A model generated the notes under the pieces. It did not search any database, was not told the DNA's origin, and was given only the letters and a program-made list of their open reading frames with translations. 51,221 nucleotides of DNA from NCBI GenBank assembly GCA_905233945.1, contig CAJOFY010000007.1, positions 1 through 51,221 of the forward strand, given 5' to 3'. Position numbers and translations under genes: made by a program. Below are positions 35,301-45,713 of this stretch, one piece after another (positions within the stretch are counted from its first letter, which is position 1; each line of letters opens with the position of its first letter). The DNA comes from an uncultured bacterium (GTDB lineage: Bacteria; UBP6; UBA1177).

Positions 35301-35663
35301 TTAATCAAATTTTACGAATTTATCGGAAGTTATGACTGTCAGCTTCATTTCCTGGGCTTTTTTCATAAGTTCGCCTGAAGCCGTCATTTTAAGATAGTCG
35401 CGCTCGATTGTTCCTCTCTGCCACTCGATATTCTTGGTATGTTCGATCATCCTTATCATTTCGCGGTTGAGATTTCTCTTGTACGCTTTGTAGTAACTGT
35501 CGGTAAGCATCAGGGCTGCCGCCGCCAGAATCATGCAGAAACAGACAATCAGTTCCCCCGAAAAGAGCGTCTGGATTTTTGTCGTGATCATCCTTGAATT
35601 GTTGAAAAGTCTGACTCGTTCTTTTTTTGTGTTTTTAGAATCAGCATGAACATAAGCCGGCAT
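35301..35663 (-). CDS. ftsL: FtsL-like cell division protein
   Basis: The 120-residue protein starts at ATG 35663 (MPAYVHAD), after GGAGGGG; a longer frame upstream would run into rsmH. A short basic cytoplasmic part is followed by one transmembrane helix (about 38-56, LIVCFCMILAAAALMLT) and a periplasmic coiled-coil-like helix (KRNLNREMIRMIEHTKNIEWQRG). Sequence identity in FtsL is always low, so the call rests on size, topology and position between rsmH and ftsI. FtsL forms a complex with FtsQ and FtsB to activate FtsWI; no ftsB is seen. Confidence 0.78.
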   Translation of the reverse strand: MPAYVHADSKNTKKERVRLFNNSRMITTKIQTLFSGELIVCFCMILAAAALMLTDSYYKAYKRNLNREMIRMIEHTKNIEWQRGTIERDYLKMTASGELMKKAQEMKLTVITSDKFVKFD

Positions 35664-35689
35664 AGTTCCCCTCCTTTGGTTATAAAAAA

Positions 35690-36601
35690 TCAGCCTTTTT
35701 TCAATATTCTTAGTTTCGCGCTTCTCGCCCTCGGATTTCCGGTGCACTCTTCATCTGTCGGAGTTATCATCTCCGTAGAAAGCGGGAAATCCGAAGAAAC
35801 CGGACACAGATCCCTGCCGTCGGCATAGAACGGCACTTTGTTTCTGCGGTCGCGGAAAAAGTTCTTCACGATCCTGTCCTCTGTCGAATGGAACGTGATA
35901 ATCCCCATAATTCCTTTGTCGGAAAGAAGCGGAAACGCCTTTTTAAGAGCAGTTTCGAGCTCTCCGAGTTCATCGTTCACCGCCATGCGCAGCGCCATAA
36001 ACACCTGTGTAGCCGGATCGATCCCTTTTTTCGCGTATCTTTTGGCTTTTCTTATCTCGTCCGCAAACTGAAGCGTGGTAGTCATACCTTCGTCTGCACA
36101 TCTTTTCAGCGTTCTCGCGACAGTTCCTGCCTCGCGCTCCTGAGCATAGACGCTGAGAATGTTCCTGAGCTCGCCCTCGGTCGAGTTTTTGATGAAATCA
36201 AGAGCCGTAACCGGAGAAGATTTATCCATTCTCATATCCATCGGACCCTCTTTCTGCATCGAAAAGCCCCTGTGCGGCGTATCAAACTGGAAACTGCTCA
36301 CACCAAGATCGGCAAAAATCACATCCGCCTCAGGAATCTGCAATAAAAACAGAACCTTATCTATATCGCTGAACGGCGCGTGAACAACAGTGACATTCGG
36401 AAAATCCGCAAATTTCTCCTTCAGATGAGCAACTGCATCTGCATCACGGTCAATGAGAACGGCTCTTGTATCCGGATACTTCTTCAGGATTTCAGCATCG
36501 TGACCTCCGCCGCCCGAAGTAAGGTCGACATAGACTCGCGGCTCGTTGTCAAAAGATGCCAGTACCTCCTGAAGCATTACGGGAACATGAACAAAATTCA
36601 T
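35690..36601 (-). CDS. rsmH: 16S rRNA (cytosine1402-N4)-methyltransferase
   Basis: This 303-residue SAM-dependent enzyme, formerly MraW, methylates the ribosomal P-site cytosine. It starts HVPVMLQEVL and carries the SAM loop VDLTSGGGGHDAEIL, ADLGVSSFQFDTPHRGFS, GIITFHSTEDRIVK, and the conserved end NPRARSAKLRILKK. The start is two bases after the mraZ stop, the usual second position of dcw clusters. Confidence 0.96.
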   Translation of the reverse strand: MNFVHVPVMLQEVLASFDNEPRVYVDLTSGGGGHDAEILKKYPDTRAVLIDRDADAVAHLKEKFADFPNVTVVHAPFSDIDKVLFLLQIPEADVIFADLGVSSFQFDTPHRGFSMQKEGPMDMRMDKSSPVTALDFIKNSTEGELRNILSVYAQEREAGTVARTLKRCADEGMTTTLQFADEIRKAKRYAKKGIDPATQVFMALRMAVNDELGELETALKKAFPLLSDKGIMGIITFHSTEDRIVKNFFRDRRNKVPFYADGRDLCPVSSDFPLSTEMITPTDEECTGNPRARSAKLRILKKG

Positions 36602-36603
36602 CG

Positions 36604-37086
36604 TTACCTGTCCTCTTCTTCGTCCGGCATAAACATATTTGCCTTGTTAAGGGCTGCATCTATGAGCTCGTCGCTGACCTGCAGTGAATTTTCAGCAGTT
36701 TCAAGAGTTTCCTTAGCCCAGATTTTGAGCTTGTCGATCGCTCCGGCAAAAACAACATCCTTGTCGATATTGGCGAAATCCATCATGTATTTCGGAATCC
36801 TTATTCTGTTCTGCGTATCAAGTCCGATCTCTTCGGCTTTGCTGATGTAATTGAGTTCGAGATACTTTCTGACAGGCCCCTCATCCATTTTGCTGATCCT
36901 CTTAACTTCCCTGTTCCAATACTCTTCGGAAAAGACCAGAAGACACTTCTCTGACTTGTAGGGGCTGCAAGTTATGATAATTGTTGATGTTTCTGTGAGA
37001 TTCAACTTGGAGTAGTATTCCTGAGAAAGCAAAATTCTTCCTTTCGGATCTATCCGGTATTCCTTTCTGCCGAAAAACGGTCTCAT
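36604..37086 (-). CDS. mraZ: Transcriptional regulator MraZ
   Basis: MraZ is an AbrB-fold DNA-binding protein that controls its own dcw operon. I choose ATG 37086, giving 160 residues starting MRPFFGRKEYRIDPKGRILL, which matches the usual distance from the start to the DxKGR motif. A GTG at 37104 would add six residues. Its Shine-Dalgarno (GGAGG) is 14 bases away, while the ATG has GGAG only two bases away, so neither is ideal. The second copy of the MraZ half-motif is LDTQNRIRIPKYMM. It is the first gene of the dcw cluster. Confidence 0.92.
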   Translation of the reverse strand: MRPFFGRKEYRIDPKGRILLSQEYYSKLNLTETSTIIITCSPYKSEKCLLVFSEEYWNREVKRISKMDEGPVRKYLELNYISKAEEIGLDTQNRIRIPKYMMDFANIDKDVVFAGAIDKLKIWAKETLETAENSLQVSDELIDAALNKANMFMPDEEEDR

Positions 37087-37088
37087 CT

Positions 37089-37134
37089 CTCCACTTTTCC
37101 CCACTTAAACAAACAAAACCTCCACATTTTACCA
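37089..37134 (-). promoter_or_regulatory. Candidate MraZ operator: paired TGGNN repeats
   Basis: On the minus strand two pairs of repeats with 10-base period occur: TGGTA/TGGAG (37130-37134 and 37120-37124) and TGGGG/TGGAG (37099-37103 and 37089-37093). MraZ in characterised bacteria binds TGGGN repeats spaced 10 bases in front of mraZ. The first pair overlaps the -10 box and the second lies just before the start codon, so binding could block transcription. Confidence 0.6.
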
Positions 37135-37154
37135 CCAGTTTTTTAAGAAATCAA
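37126..37154 (-). promoter_or_regulatory. dcw operon promoter
   Basis: On the minus strand TTGATT (37149-37154) and TAAAAT (37126-37131) are separated by exactly 17 bases, 39 bases before the mraZ ATG. It is one of the two best sigma70-like promoters seen in the window and would drive the whole mraZ-ftsZ cluster. Confidence 0.75.
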
Positions 37155-37328
37155 GGGGCAGAATTATTTTTTTTTATTTTTTTTCTTATATGGCCGCAGA
37201 CAGCTGATAAACAGCGGGCGTGAGAGACAAAAAAATTTTTGCCCAGAGATTCAGCCCGATTTTCGCAGGCCCGGTATCTGAGAAATTATCTGTCAGGATT
37301 CAACGGTATTTTCGTTCACACTGGCGTT

Positions 37329-39311
<1,983 letters not shown>

Positions 39312-39333
39312 TCACCTTTAAATGCTGATATTT

Positions 39334-40041
39334 TCAGAATTCTGCACCGGCGTCGCGGAGAAGGAGTTCAATCGACTCTCTGTCGCTTCCACCTATGAAT
39401 TTATACACTTTGGTCCCGTTTTTTGTCTCGGCGTTCACGTCGGCGCCTTTTTTCACAAGTTCGCGCGAAATATCAATGTTTCCTTTGCCGACAGCCCGCA
39501 TGAGAGGCGTCACACCGAACGAATCCCTGGCGTTCACGTCGGCTCCAGCCTGAATCAGAAGCCATGCCGCGCCGTTGTTTTCGTTTTCTATCGCATTCAT
39601 CAGCGGAGTTATGCCGTCGAAGCCCTTTATGTTGATGCCGGCACCCGATTTTATAATGAGCGAAATCATCTCGGGAGTCCCCTTTTCGGCAGCTTTCATA
39701 AGAACCGAAATTCCTTCGACCGAAGCATGCATGTCAGCCTTTGAATGAATAAGAACCTGAAAACTCAGATCGTCCCCGCTCTCGATTGCATAAAAAATTA
39801 CAGGAACCTGATGCTTCCCGACTTTGAAAGTTGTATCGGGGCTCATTCCGGCATCAATAAAAAGTTTAACGATATCGGATCTTTTATCCTTTATTGCCTT
39901 GACAAAATCCTCTTCCGTGAATTCGTATCCCAAAGCCGCAAGAGCGTCTCTCGACTTATAGACCGAAACGGCTGTCCGCTCTTTGCTGCCGCACGAAACA
40001 CAAAAAAGAAAAAGTAAAAACAAAAGAAAAATCCGCTTCAT
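39334..40041 (-). CDS. Ankyrin-repeat lipoprotein
   Basis: The 235-residue protein has a lipoprotein signal ending FCVSC (Cys17). Five or so ankyrin repeats fill the rest, for example VKLFIDAGMSPD, GITPLMNAIENENNGAAWLL, and GVTPLMRAVGKGNIDISREL. Ankyrin repeats bind other proteins. It is therefore likely a membrane-anchored, periplasm-facing adaptor with no catalytic role. GAGAGG precedes the start, and the gene lies 25 bases upstream of ligA. Confidence 0.85.
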   Translation of the reverse strand: MKRIFLLFLLFLFCVSCGSKERTAVSVYKSRDALAALGYEFTEEDFVKAIKDKRSDIVKLFIDAGMSPDTTFKVGKHQVPVIFYAIESGDDLSFQVLIHSKADMHASVEGISVLMKAAEKGTPEMISLIIKSGAGINIKGFDGITPLMNAIENENNGAAWLLIQAGADVNARDSFGVTPLMRAVGKGNIDISRELVKKGADVNAETKNGTKVYKFIGGSDRESIELLLRDAGAEF

Positions 40042-40148
40042 CTCAACCTCTCACAAAAAAGCGGGATATTATACTCATAAGCAGCCTTTTTACACTTTTA
40101 TACGAAGTACCAAATTTCTTTCAATAAAATCAGCATGTTGCCGTTTTA

Positions 40149-40535
40149 TCACTGTTTTTGGCCACCCGGCTTTGACCTTGTTTTTCCGAAAAGTTTCCTC
40201 TTGACAGCCCGGAAAAAACGGTATGTTCTCGACTTTGCCTTTTTGACCGGAATATCCTTAACAACTCCGACTATCTCGAAAACACTTACAGGCTCGGAGT
40301 CAAATTTACGCACATTGTCTCCCGCAGTCACAGCGACAAAACCTCTCAGCGAGACTATTCTGTGAACAGTATATCTTGAATTTTTGAGATAGACCACGAC
40401 CTGGCCTTCCTTCAGGTCACCGGTTTCAACAGGTGATGCAGTTATTTTGTCACCGATTCTGAGCAGCGGCTCCATACTTGAGGAAACGACCGTAAAATAC
40501 TGAGGAAAGCCTTCTGTCTTGCCGCCGGAAGTCAT
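40149..40535 (-). CDS. S24/S26-family peptidase, SipW-like, without membrane helix
   Basis: The 128-residue protein contains the signal-peptidase motif SSSMEPLLRIGD (Ser20), TVHRI (His58) and AGDN (Asp73), the Ser-His-Asp layout of ER/SipW-type signal peptidases, not the Ser-Lys dyad of bacterial LepB. No hydrophobic helix is visible at either end; the C-terminus is strongly basic. It may be a soluble or partner-anchored processing enzyme with unknown substrate. Its ATG overlaps the glycosyltransferase stop by four bases, implying a functional link. Confidence 0.68.
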   Translation of the reverse strand: MTSGGKTEGFPQYFTVVSSSMEPLLRIGDKITASPVETGDLKEGQVVVYLKNSRYTVHRIVSLRGFVAVTAGDNVRKFDSEPVSVFEIVGVVKDIPVKKAKSRTYRFFRAVKRKLFGKTRSKPGGQKQ

Positions 40536-41347
40536 TTCAAAAACCCCTCTGCCCAGGCAGCTTCATCAAAATTCCCGTGCTTTTTCGCCCCTTCGGAATA
40601 AATCTTCACTTTTTTTGCGAGAACTTCAGAAAGCGCCTTTTTCTGAGCGCAGTCCAGACCGGAATTTCTGCGCAGCATATTGGAAATACTGATTATTCTG
40701 TATTTATCCAGGCCTACTGAGCCGGAAAGCTGGTCTGCCTCTCCGCCGTATTTTATTATAAGAGGTTCATCGATCAGACCGAATCTCTCCTTTGGCGCCA
40801 TTCTGAGCCATAAATCGTAATCCTCGCAGACCGGAAACGACTCGTCGAAGCCGCCGTACTCGAAAAAAAGCTCCTTTTCCATCATCACGCTGCTCGGGGT
40901 TACGGCGCACACTGCGAGGCAGTTGTAAAAAATATCACCGCTCGGACGAATGTATTTCCTTGATTTATTTACGAATTTTCCGTTTCTCACCCAGATTTCG
41001 TCAGTCTGCGAAATTCTGAAACCGCTTTCTTTCATATAGGCGGTCTGTTTTGAAAGTTTCTCCTTTTTCCACTCGTCGTCACTGTCAAGAAAGGCGATGA
41101 AATGACCTGCAGCAATCTCTGCACCCGAATTCCTTGCCGCAGATACTCCTCTGTTTTCAGTTTTAATGACCTTGATTTTATTAAGAAATTCTGCCAGAAC
41201 CAATTCTGTACCGTCTGTCGAGCCGTCATCGACTACAATACACTCAAAATCTGAAAAACTCTGATTAAGAACCGAATCTACGGCGCGTTTTATCACTCCG
41301 GCGCGGTTGAATGTCGGAATAACCACAGAAACAAGAGGTCTGTCCAT
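40532..41347 (-). CDS. Family 2 glycosyltransferase
   Basis: The 271-residue protein starts at ATG 41347 (MDRPLVSVV), five bases after GAGG; a TTG five codons earlier lies on that site. The GT-A fold motifs are VSVVIPTFNRAGVIKRAVDS, VVDDGSTDGTE, and the metal-binding DSDD in FLDSDDEW. ENRGVSAARNSG lies between. CEDYDLWLRMA is the likely acceptor-side motif. These enzymes add sugars to surface polysaccharides; donor and acceptor cannot be read. It is coupled to the S26-like peptidase by ATGA. Confidence 0.88.
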   Translation of the reverse strand: MDRPLVSVVIPTFNRAGVIKRAVDSVLNQSFSDFECIVVDDGSTDGTELVLAEFLNKIKVIKTENRGVSAARNSGAEIAAGHFIAFLDSDDEWKKEKLSKQTAYMKESGFRISQTDEIWVRNGKFVNKSRKYIRPSGDIFYNCLAVCAVTPSSVMMEKELFFEYGGFDESFPVCEDYDLWLRMAPKERFGLIDEPLIIKYGGEADQLSGSVGLDKYRIISISNMLRRNSGLDCAQKKALSEVLAKKVKIYSEGAKKHGNFDEAAWAEGFLK

Positions 41348-41460
41348 AAAATCCTCAGTCAAAAAGACTTGTTATTTTAGTTAAGCACTCTGCATTGGCA
41401 ATTTATTTCACTCAAGCCCACAAAACAGAAAACATTTGAGCGGAAAAATCTCCTAAAAAT

Positions 41461-41488
41461 TTGATTTTCCCCTTAAATTTATTAGAAT
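41461..41488 (+). promoter_or_regulatory. Promoter for the Cys-rich lipoprotein gene
   Basis: TTGATT (41461-41466) and TAGAAT (41483-41488) are separated by 16 bases, 45 bases before ATG 41533. Both hexamers match consensus at four or five positions. Confidence 0.6.
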
Positions 41489-41532
41489 AATGCACTTTTT
41501 GATTTTTAAGCGTCTTTTGAATGGGGTTCTGA

Positions 41533-43188
41533 ATGTCAAAATATACGCAACAAAAGAGAAAAATCTGCTCTTTTCTGATGACTGCGGTTCTTCCGGCAAT
41601 TCTTCTTGTTGCCTGCGACTTATTCGACGACTGCAGCAGCTCCAACTCATACGCGACGCGCTGCAACGGGCTTTCTATTGAACGATGCACATACGACGGC
41701 GGCAGCTACCATTGGGAAGAATACAAAAACTGCATAACAGGCTGCCCGTCAGAAATCGGCTATCCGTCATGCGCCGCTTCGACATGCACCTGCTCGGTTC
41801 AGTCCCAGTATGTCTGCGACACTCCGACAAACTACCGCTGCAAAGGAGACAATATCGAACAGTGCGTCACACTCGACAACTACAACGGCCACGTCTGGGA
41901 AAATATCAGAAACTGTGCTTCTCTCTTCCGCGAAAACGAAATTGTCGAAAGCGGTTCTTGCTATTCGACAAGAGAAATTGAATACTACGAGCCGAAATGC
42001 GTTCCGAGAATCAAAAAGGCTTTCCGCGGGAAATGGCTCCGTCTCGACAGCGGAACAGACTTTTATCTGGGAACAAACGGCATCACGAAAGGTTCCTACA
42101 ACACAGCTTTCGTTCCCGCATCAATCACAAAAATAGACGACAACATGATTGAAATGAGCTATGAAGATGAAACTTTCCGCCTCATCAGAAACAGTATAAC
42201 CGATGCAACTTTAAGACTAAGCGTAAAAAGTGCGGGCACTTACACAAAATCGCCTTCGGGAAGCGGCGTCGGCGGGGTCGATGTCATAATCGAAAACACG
42301 CAGGATCCCGGCGAAACCTACGAAAAGCAGTCGGGAAGCGACGGCAGTACGCAGTTTGACGGCATTGTTTCGGGCGAATATACGATTTCCGTAGGCAGCA
42401 CGACCGTTACGCAGAACATCACAGACCATCTCAACGCAGGAAACTTTTATTTCGGCTCGAAAGGATACATCTACAAAGCCATGCAGGATAAGTCAACCAC
42501 GACATACTACGCTGAAAACAAGGACAACAGTGATAATGGAAACACATACAACATAAGACTTAACATATACAACTTCGGCAATACCGACGCAAAAGCGACG
42601 ACAATTTCGCTGAAAACAGACGACAGTTCGGTAAAAATCAATGCAAAAGACGAAATTCTGGGAACGATCGAGCCTGAAAAACACGTTTCCTACTATTTTG
42701 ACATGGAAACTGTTCCGTTCAGCACTATTCCTGCGCTTAAAGACGCGGTTTACCACGATGTCGAGTTCACGGTTTCGCTGAAAGACATCGACGGCGAAAT
42801 CTGGGAGGATATAATCCCGGTCAGGATTTTCCGGAAAGCTGTGCCGGTTTATCTCTATTCCACGATGTCGAACCCGTTCATTCTCCTTTCGCCGCACCGC
42901 GAAATCATGAGTATGTCAAGCGTTGTCTGGGTGCCATACCGCCCTGATGCCAAATACAAACTTATCGCGCAGAGCTTATCACTCAACACAGAAGGAGTCT
43001 ACTCAATCGGCGTGGGTTCGTGGGACAATGAAAAATGGAATTCCGACCGTGAAAATTTCACCGATGTCTCGAACTATGAGCCGAACAATCAGGAATCTCA
43101 GGCAATAACAATAAAAATGAACTCGCAGACAACATCTTATCTGCACAAAAGCGACATTGACTTCTGGATCATAGACATGGGCAAATAA
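41533..43188 (+). CDS. Cys-rich surface lipoprotein
   Basis: The 551-residue protein has a lipoprotein signal ending LLVAC (Cys28). Residues ~35-160 are Cys-rich and contain two copies of a pattern: RCNGLSIERC ... WEEYKNC and RCKGDNIEQC ... WENIRNC. Similar 'C.G..IE.C...W.....C' repeats are common in myxobacterial-type lipoproteins. A carboxypeptidase-regulatory-like beta segment (about 245-300, VDVIIENTQDPGETYEKQSG) and a further beta-rich region (about 335-435) follow. No catalytic motif is recognised. Its stop overlaps the start of the beta-barrel gene (TAATG), so the two may form a surface complex. Confidence 0.7.
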   Translation: MSKYTQQKRKICSFLMTAVLPAILLVACDLFDDCSSSNSYATRCNGLSIERCTYDGGSYHWEEYKNCITGCPSEIGYPSCAASTCTCSVQSQYVCDTPTNYRCKGDNIEQCVTLDNYNGHVWENIRNCASLFRENEIVESGSCYSTREIEYYEPKCVPRIKKAFRGKWLRLDSGTDFYLGTNGITKGSYNTAFVPASITKIDDNMIEMSYEDETFRLIRNSITDATLRLSVKSAGTYTKSPSGSGVGGVDVIIENTQDPGETYEKQSGSDGSTQFDGIVSGEYTISVGSTTVTQNITDHLNAGNFYFGSKGYIYKAMQDKSTTTYYAENKDNSDNGNTYNIRLNIYNFGNTDAKATTISLKTDDSSVKINAKDEILGTIEPEKHVSYYFDMETVPFSTIPALKDAVYHDVEFTVSLKDIDGEIWEDIIPVRIFRKAVPVYLYSTMSNPFILLSPHREIMSMSSVVWVPYRPDAKYKLIAQSLSLNTEGVYSIGVGSWDNEKWNSDRENFTDVSNYEPNNQESQAITIKMNSQTTSYLHKSDIDFWIIDMGK

Positions 43189-44117
43189 TGAATAAATTTA
43201 AGTACTTAATATTAATTTTTTCGATTTTTTCCGTTTTTTCGCTTTCTGCAAAAGGAACAGAGACTCCGCAGAACAAATTCAACGTCAGCATAAACTACAG
43301 CCAGACTTCGGGCTTCATTCCGGCAGCCGACATTCTGTGGCACTACAACGACACCATTTTTTCATCTCTTTACGCAGAATACTATGTTTCGGCTGAAAAA
43401 AAGACTCTGGCAAAATACGAAAACAGCAAATACGCCGTTTTTTCGAGGAATTTTGTCCTCGGAAGCGAAGTTCTGGGCTTCTACATCACAAAGCAGCCTG
43501 CCCTTTTCGCACTCAGTTTAGGTCTTGAATACAAAAGAATGAAAGACGAGGAATTCGGCTTTTTCGACATCGGATCGGAGAGCGTCACCTTTGACGACAC
43601 TATTCTAAAGGATATGCTTTTTCCTTTTCTGAAACTCAGGATCGATAAATACTCGGAAAGCATTGACAACAGATTTTCTTTAGTATTTTTCCCGACTTAC
43701 TGCCTTCTTCTCGAACAGGAGATCTATTTCAAGCCGCTCACGACTCACGGATTCAGCAGCAGTTCAACAAAGTGGCAGGTTCCGGCAGTTGAGATCTCGG
43801 ACGAGCTTTTTTTCAAGTTTTCAATTTACGGCGGAATACTCCTGAACGGAAACTTCTCGTTCTGGCAGGCAAAGTACGAATCGGCTGTTTTGGAAAAGAA
43901 CAGGGAGACTTACCGCTACGGAAAAGCAGATGTTACACAGCGTTTTATCGAATACAGCGCCGTGATGTCCTACGTCATTCCGTTTGAGATCGCCGGCGCA
44001 GTACGTCCGAAAATAGGTGTCGGCATCCTCGGATCCGCGGAATTCAGGAACAACGACGGCACAAAATCGACAAACAAAGATATAGGCTACCTTTTTTCTT
44101 TCGGATTTTACTACTGA
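43188..44117 (+). CDS. Predicted outer-membrane beta-barrel protein
   Basis: The 309-residue protein has a signal peptide ending near SLSA (about residue 21). The rest is a run of alternating hydrophobic/aromatic strands (FSLVFFPTYCLLL, FIEYSAVMSYVIPF) closing with GYLFSFGFYY, a terminal aromatic typical of BAM-inserted barrels. No family is recognised. Translation is coupled to the preceding lipoprotein gene. Confidence 0.62.
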   Translation: MNKFKYLILIFSIFSVFSLSAKGTETPQNKFNVSINYSQTSGFIPAADILWHYNDTIFSSLYAEYYVSAEKKTLAKYENSKYAVFSRNFVLGSEVLGFYITKQPALFALSLGLEYKRMKDEEFGFFDIGSESVTFDDTILKDMLFPFLKLRIDKYSESIDNRFSLVFFPTYCLLLEQEIYFKPLTTHGFSSSSTKWQVPAVEISDELFFKFSIYGGILLNGNFSFWQAKYESAVLEKNRETYRYGKADVTQRFIEYSAVMSYVIPFEIAGAVRPKIGVGILGSAEFRNNDGTKSTNKDIGYLFSFGFYY

Positions 44118-44199
44118 CGGCTCGGCATGGCGTTAAAAAAACTTTTAAATTTGCCGTTTTCGTGCTATTCAGCAAAGGTTTTTTTATTTTAGAGGAATT

Positions 44200-45009
44200 A
44201 TGGAAAAAATCATTTCAAGCGTCGAGATAGCTCCGAGAATCCACAAAATAGTCATCACGGCTCCGCAGATCGCAAAAATGTGGCAGCCGGGCCAGTTTCT
44301 GATCATTCATTTGAAGGAAGACAGCGAAAGGATCCCGCTCACAATCTGCAAACGCGATATCGAAAAAGGAGAACTGACGCTGATTGTTCAGGCAATCGGC
44401 GAAAGTACGCGCGAAATATGTTCAATGCCGGCGGGCTCGCCTGTCCGCGATGTTCTGGGGCCATTGGGAATGCCGAGCGACATCGATCCAAACTTCAGGA
44501 GCGTCCTCTTTGTTTCGGGCGGAATCGGCATTACGCCGCTTTATCCGCTGATCCAGAGATACCACGAACTCGGAGTTCAGACAACTGTCCTCATGGGCTT
44601 CAGAACGGCGAAAAACCTTATTCTGGAAGACGAGGTCAATGAAGTAGCAACCAATATCATGATCGCTTCCGATGACGGAACGCTCGGTGAACAAGGTCTG
44701 GCACTTGACCTTATCGGCCCGGCAATCGAAAAATGGGGAAAATTCGACCACGTCTATATCGCAGGACCTGTCAGAATGATGCAGTACACTGTTTCGGAAG
44801 CGGCTAAATTCGGAATAAAATCAACCGTCAGCCTTAATCCGCTTATGATTGACGGAACCGGAATGTGCGGCGGATGCAGGGTCAATATCGGCGGACACGT
44901 AAAATTTGCGTGCGTTGACGGGCCGGAATTTGACGGCGAGCTTGTGGACTTTGAAAAATTGGCAAAAAAATTAGGTACTTACAAAGATCATCAGTGCCGG
45001 ATAAGATAG
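44200..45009 (+). CDS. NfnA/PyrK-family FAD/NAD(P)-binding iron-sulfur subunit
   Basis: The 269-residue protein has an FAD-binding barrel (MWQPGQFLIIHL, RIPLTICKRD), an NAD(P)-binding domain (VLFVSGGIGITPLYPLIQ, VYIAGPVRMMQ), and a C-terminal [2Fe-2S] region. That region reads GTGMCGGCRVNIGG, followed by KFACVDGPEFDGELVDF, the pattern of NfnA (ferredoxin-NADP+ reductase alpha subunit), not PyrK. NfnA normally sits beside the NfnB/GltD-like subunit and bifurcates electrons between NADH, NADPH and ferredoxin. No NfnB is adjacent here. AGAGGA precedes the ATG. Whether it serves the class 1B PyrD of this window is open. Confidence 0.85.
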   Translation: MEKIISSVEIAPRIHKIVITAPQIAKMWQPGQFLIIHLKEDSERIPLTICKRDIEKGELTLIVQAIGESTREICSMPAGSPVRDVLGPLGMPSDIDPNFRSVLFVSGGIGITPLYPLIQRYHELGVQTTVLMGFRTAKNLILEDEVNEVATNIMIASDDGTLGEQGLALDLIGPAIEKWGKFDHVYIAGPVRMMQYTVSEAAKFGIKSTVSLNPLMIDGTGMCGGCRVNIGGHVKFACVDGPEFDGELVDFEKLAKKLGTYKDHQCRIR

Positions 45010-45022
45010 ATTTGAGGTAGTT

Positions 45023-45631
45023 ATGGATATTTTCACAATTTTCACAAAGGGCGGAGTTGTCATGTACCCGATCCTCCTCTGCTCTATTGTGAGCGTCGCA
45101 ATCCTTTTGGAGCGTCTTTTCGCCCTCAGAAAAAGCAGGATCATCTCGAACCGCGACCTTCTGACACATCTTGCCGAAAAACATTCGTGGGACGAGCTGA
45201 AAGAAGCGGCTCAGAAAAACGACGACTTTTTCTCGCGCACTGTTTACGCAACTCTCTGCGACCCTGCCTCAGCTGCCGAACCGCAGAAAATCACTGAAAT
45301 GTATGCTAAAAAAGTGACCGAGGAAATCTACAGCCACACTTCGATTCCGGGCGTCATGGCAACGCTTTCTCCACTTCTTGGCCTTTTGGGAACAGTCCTC
45401 GGTATGATAAGGATCTTCAACAAATTCACCGAAGCCGGCGGCAACCCGATGATTCTTGCCGGAGGTATCTGGGAAGCGCTTATCACAACCGCTGCCGGGC
45501 TTACAGTCGCAATTCCAAGTCTGATAATTTACAGGTTTCTGACCTATATCGCAGACAAAAGCGTTGCCGAACTTGAGTTTGAACTTGAAAAATTTATTGT
45601 TTTAAAAACTCAGGACAATGAAGAAAGATAA
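45023..45631 (+). CDS. MotA/TolQ/ExbB-family proton channel protein
   Basis: The 202-residue inner-membrane protein has three transmembrane helices: about 12-30 (VVMYPILLCSIVSVAILLE), about 113-135 (TLSPLLGLLGTVLGMIRIF), and about 150-172 (ALITTAAGLTVAIPSLIIY). The GLLGTV and TTAAGL motifs are those of ExbB/TolQ. Such proteins form a proton channel with ExbD/TolR to energise outer-membrane processes. No ExbD/TolR gene follows; recA is next after an 82-base gap. The partner must be elsewhere or absent. Confidence 0.85.
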   Translation: MDIFTIFTKGGVVMYPILLCSIVSVAILLERLFALRKSRIISNRDLLTHLAEKHSWDELKEAAQKNDDFFSRTVYATLCDPASAAEPQKITEMYAKKVTEEIYSHTSIPGVMATLSPLLGLLGTVLGMIRIFNKFTEAGGNPMILAGGIWEALITTAAGLTVAIPSLIIYRFLTYIADKSVAELEFELEKFIVLKTQDNEER

Positions 45632-45713
45632 GTTTGATTTTTTTATTAAAAAACTTGATTTTAAATAATTTTTAATGCAAAATTTCATGTAATATTTGTT
45701 AAAGGAGTAAAAA

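Noticed and set aside
45632-45713. Possible promoter or LexA site in front of recA (TTGATT at 45655).
   Set aside because: The best -10 at 17-base spacing is CAAAAT, and no known LexA box type is visible; the AT-rich gap gives chance matches.
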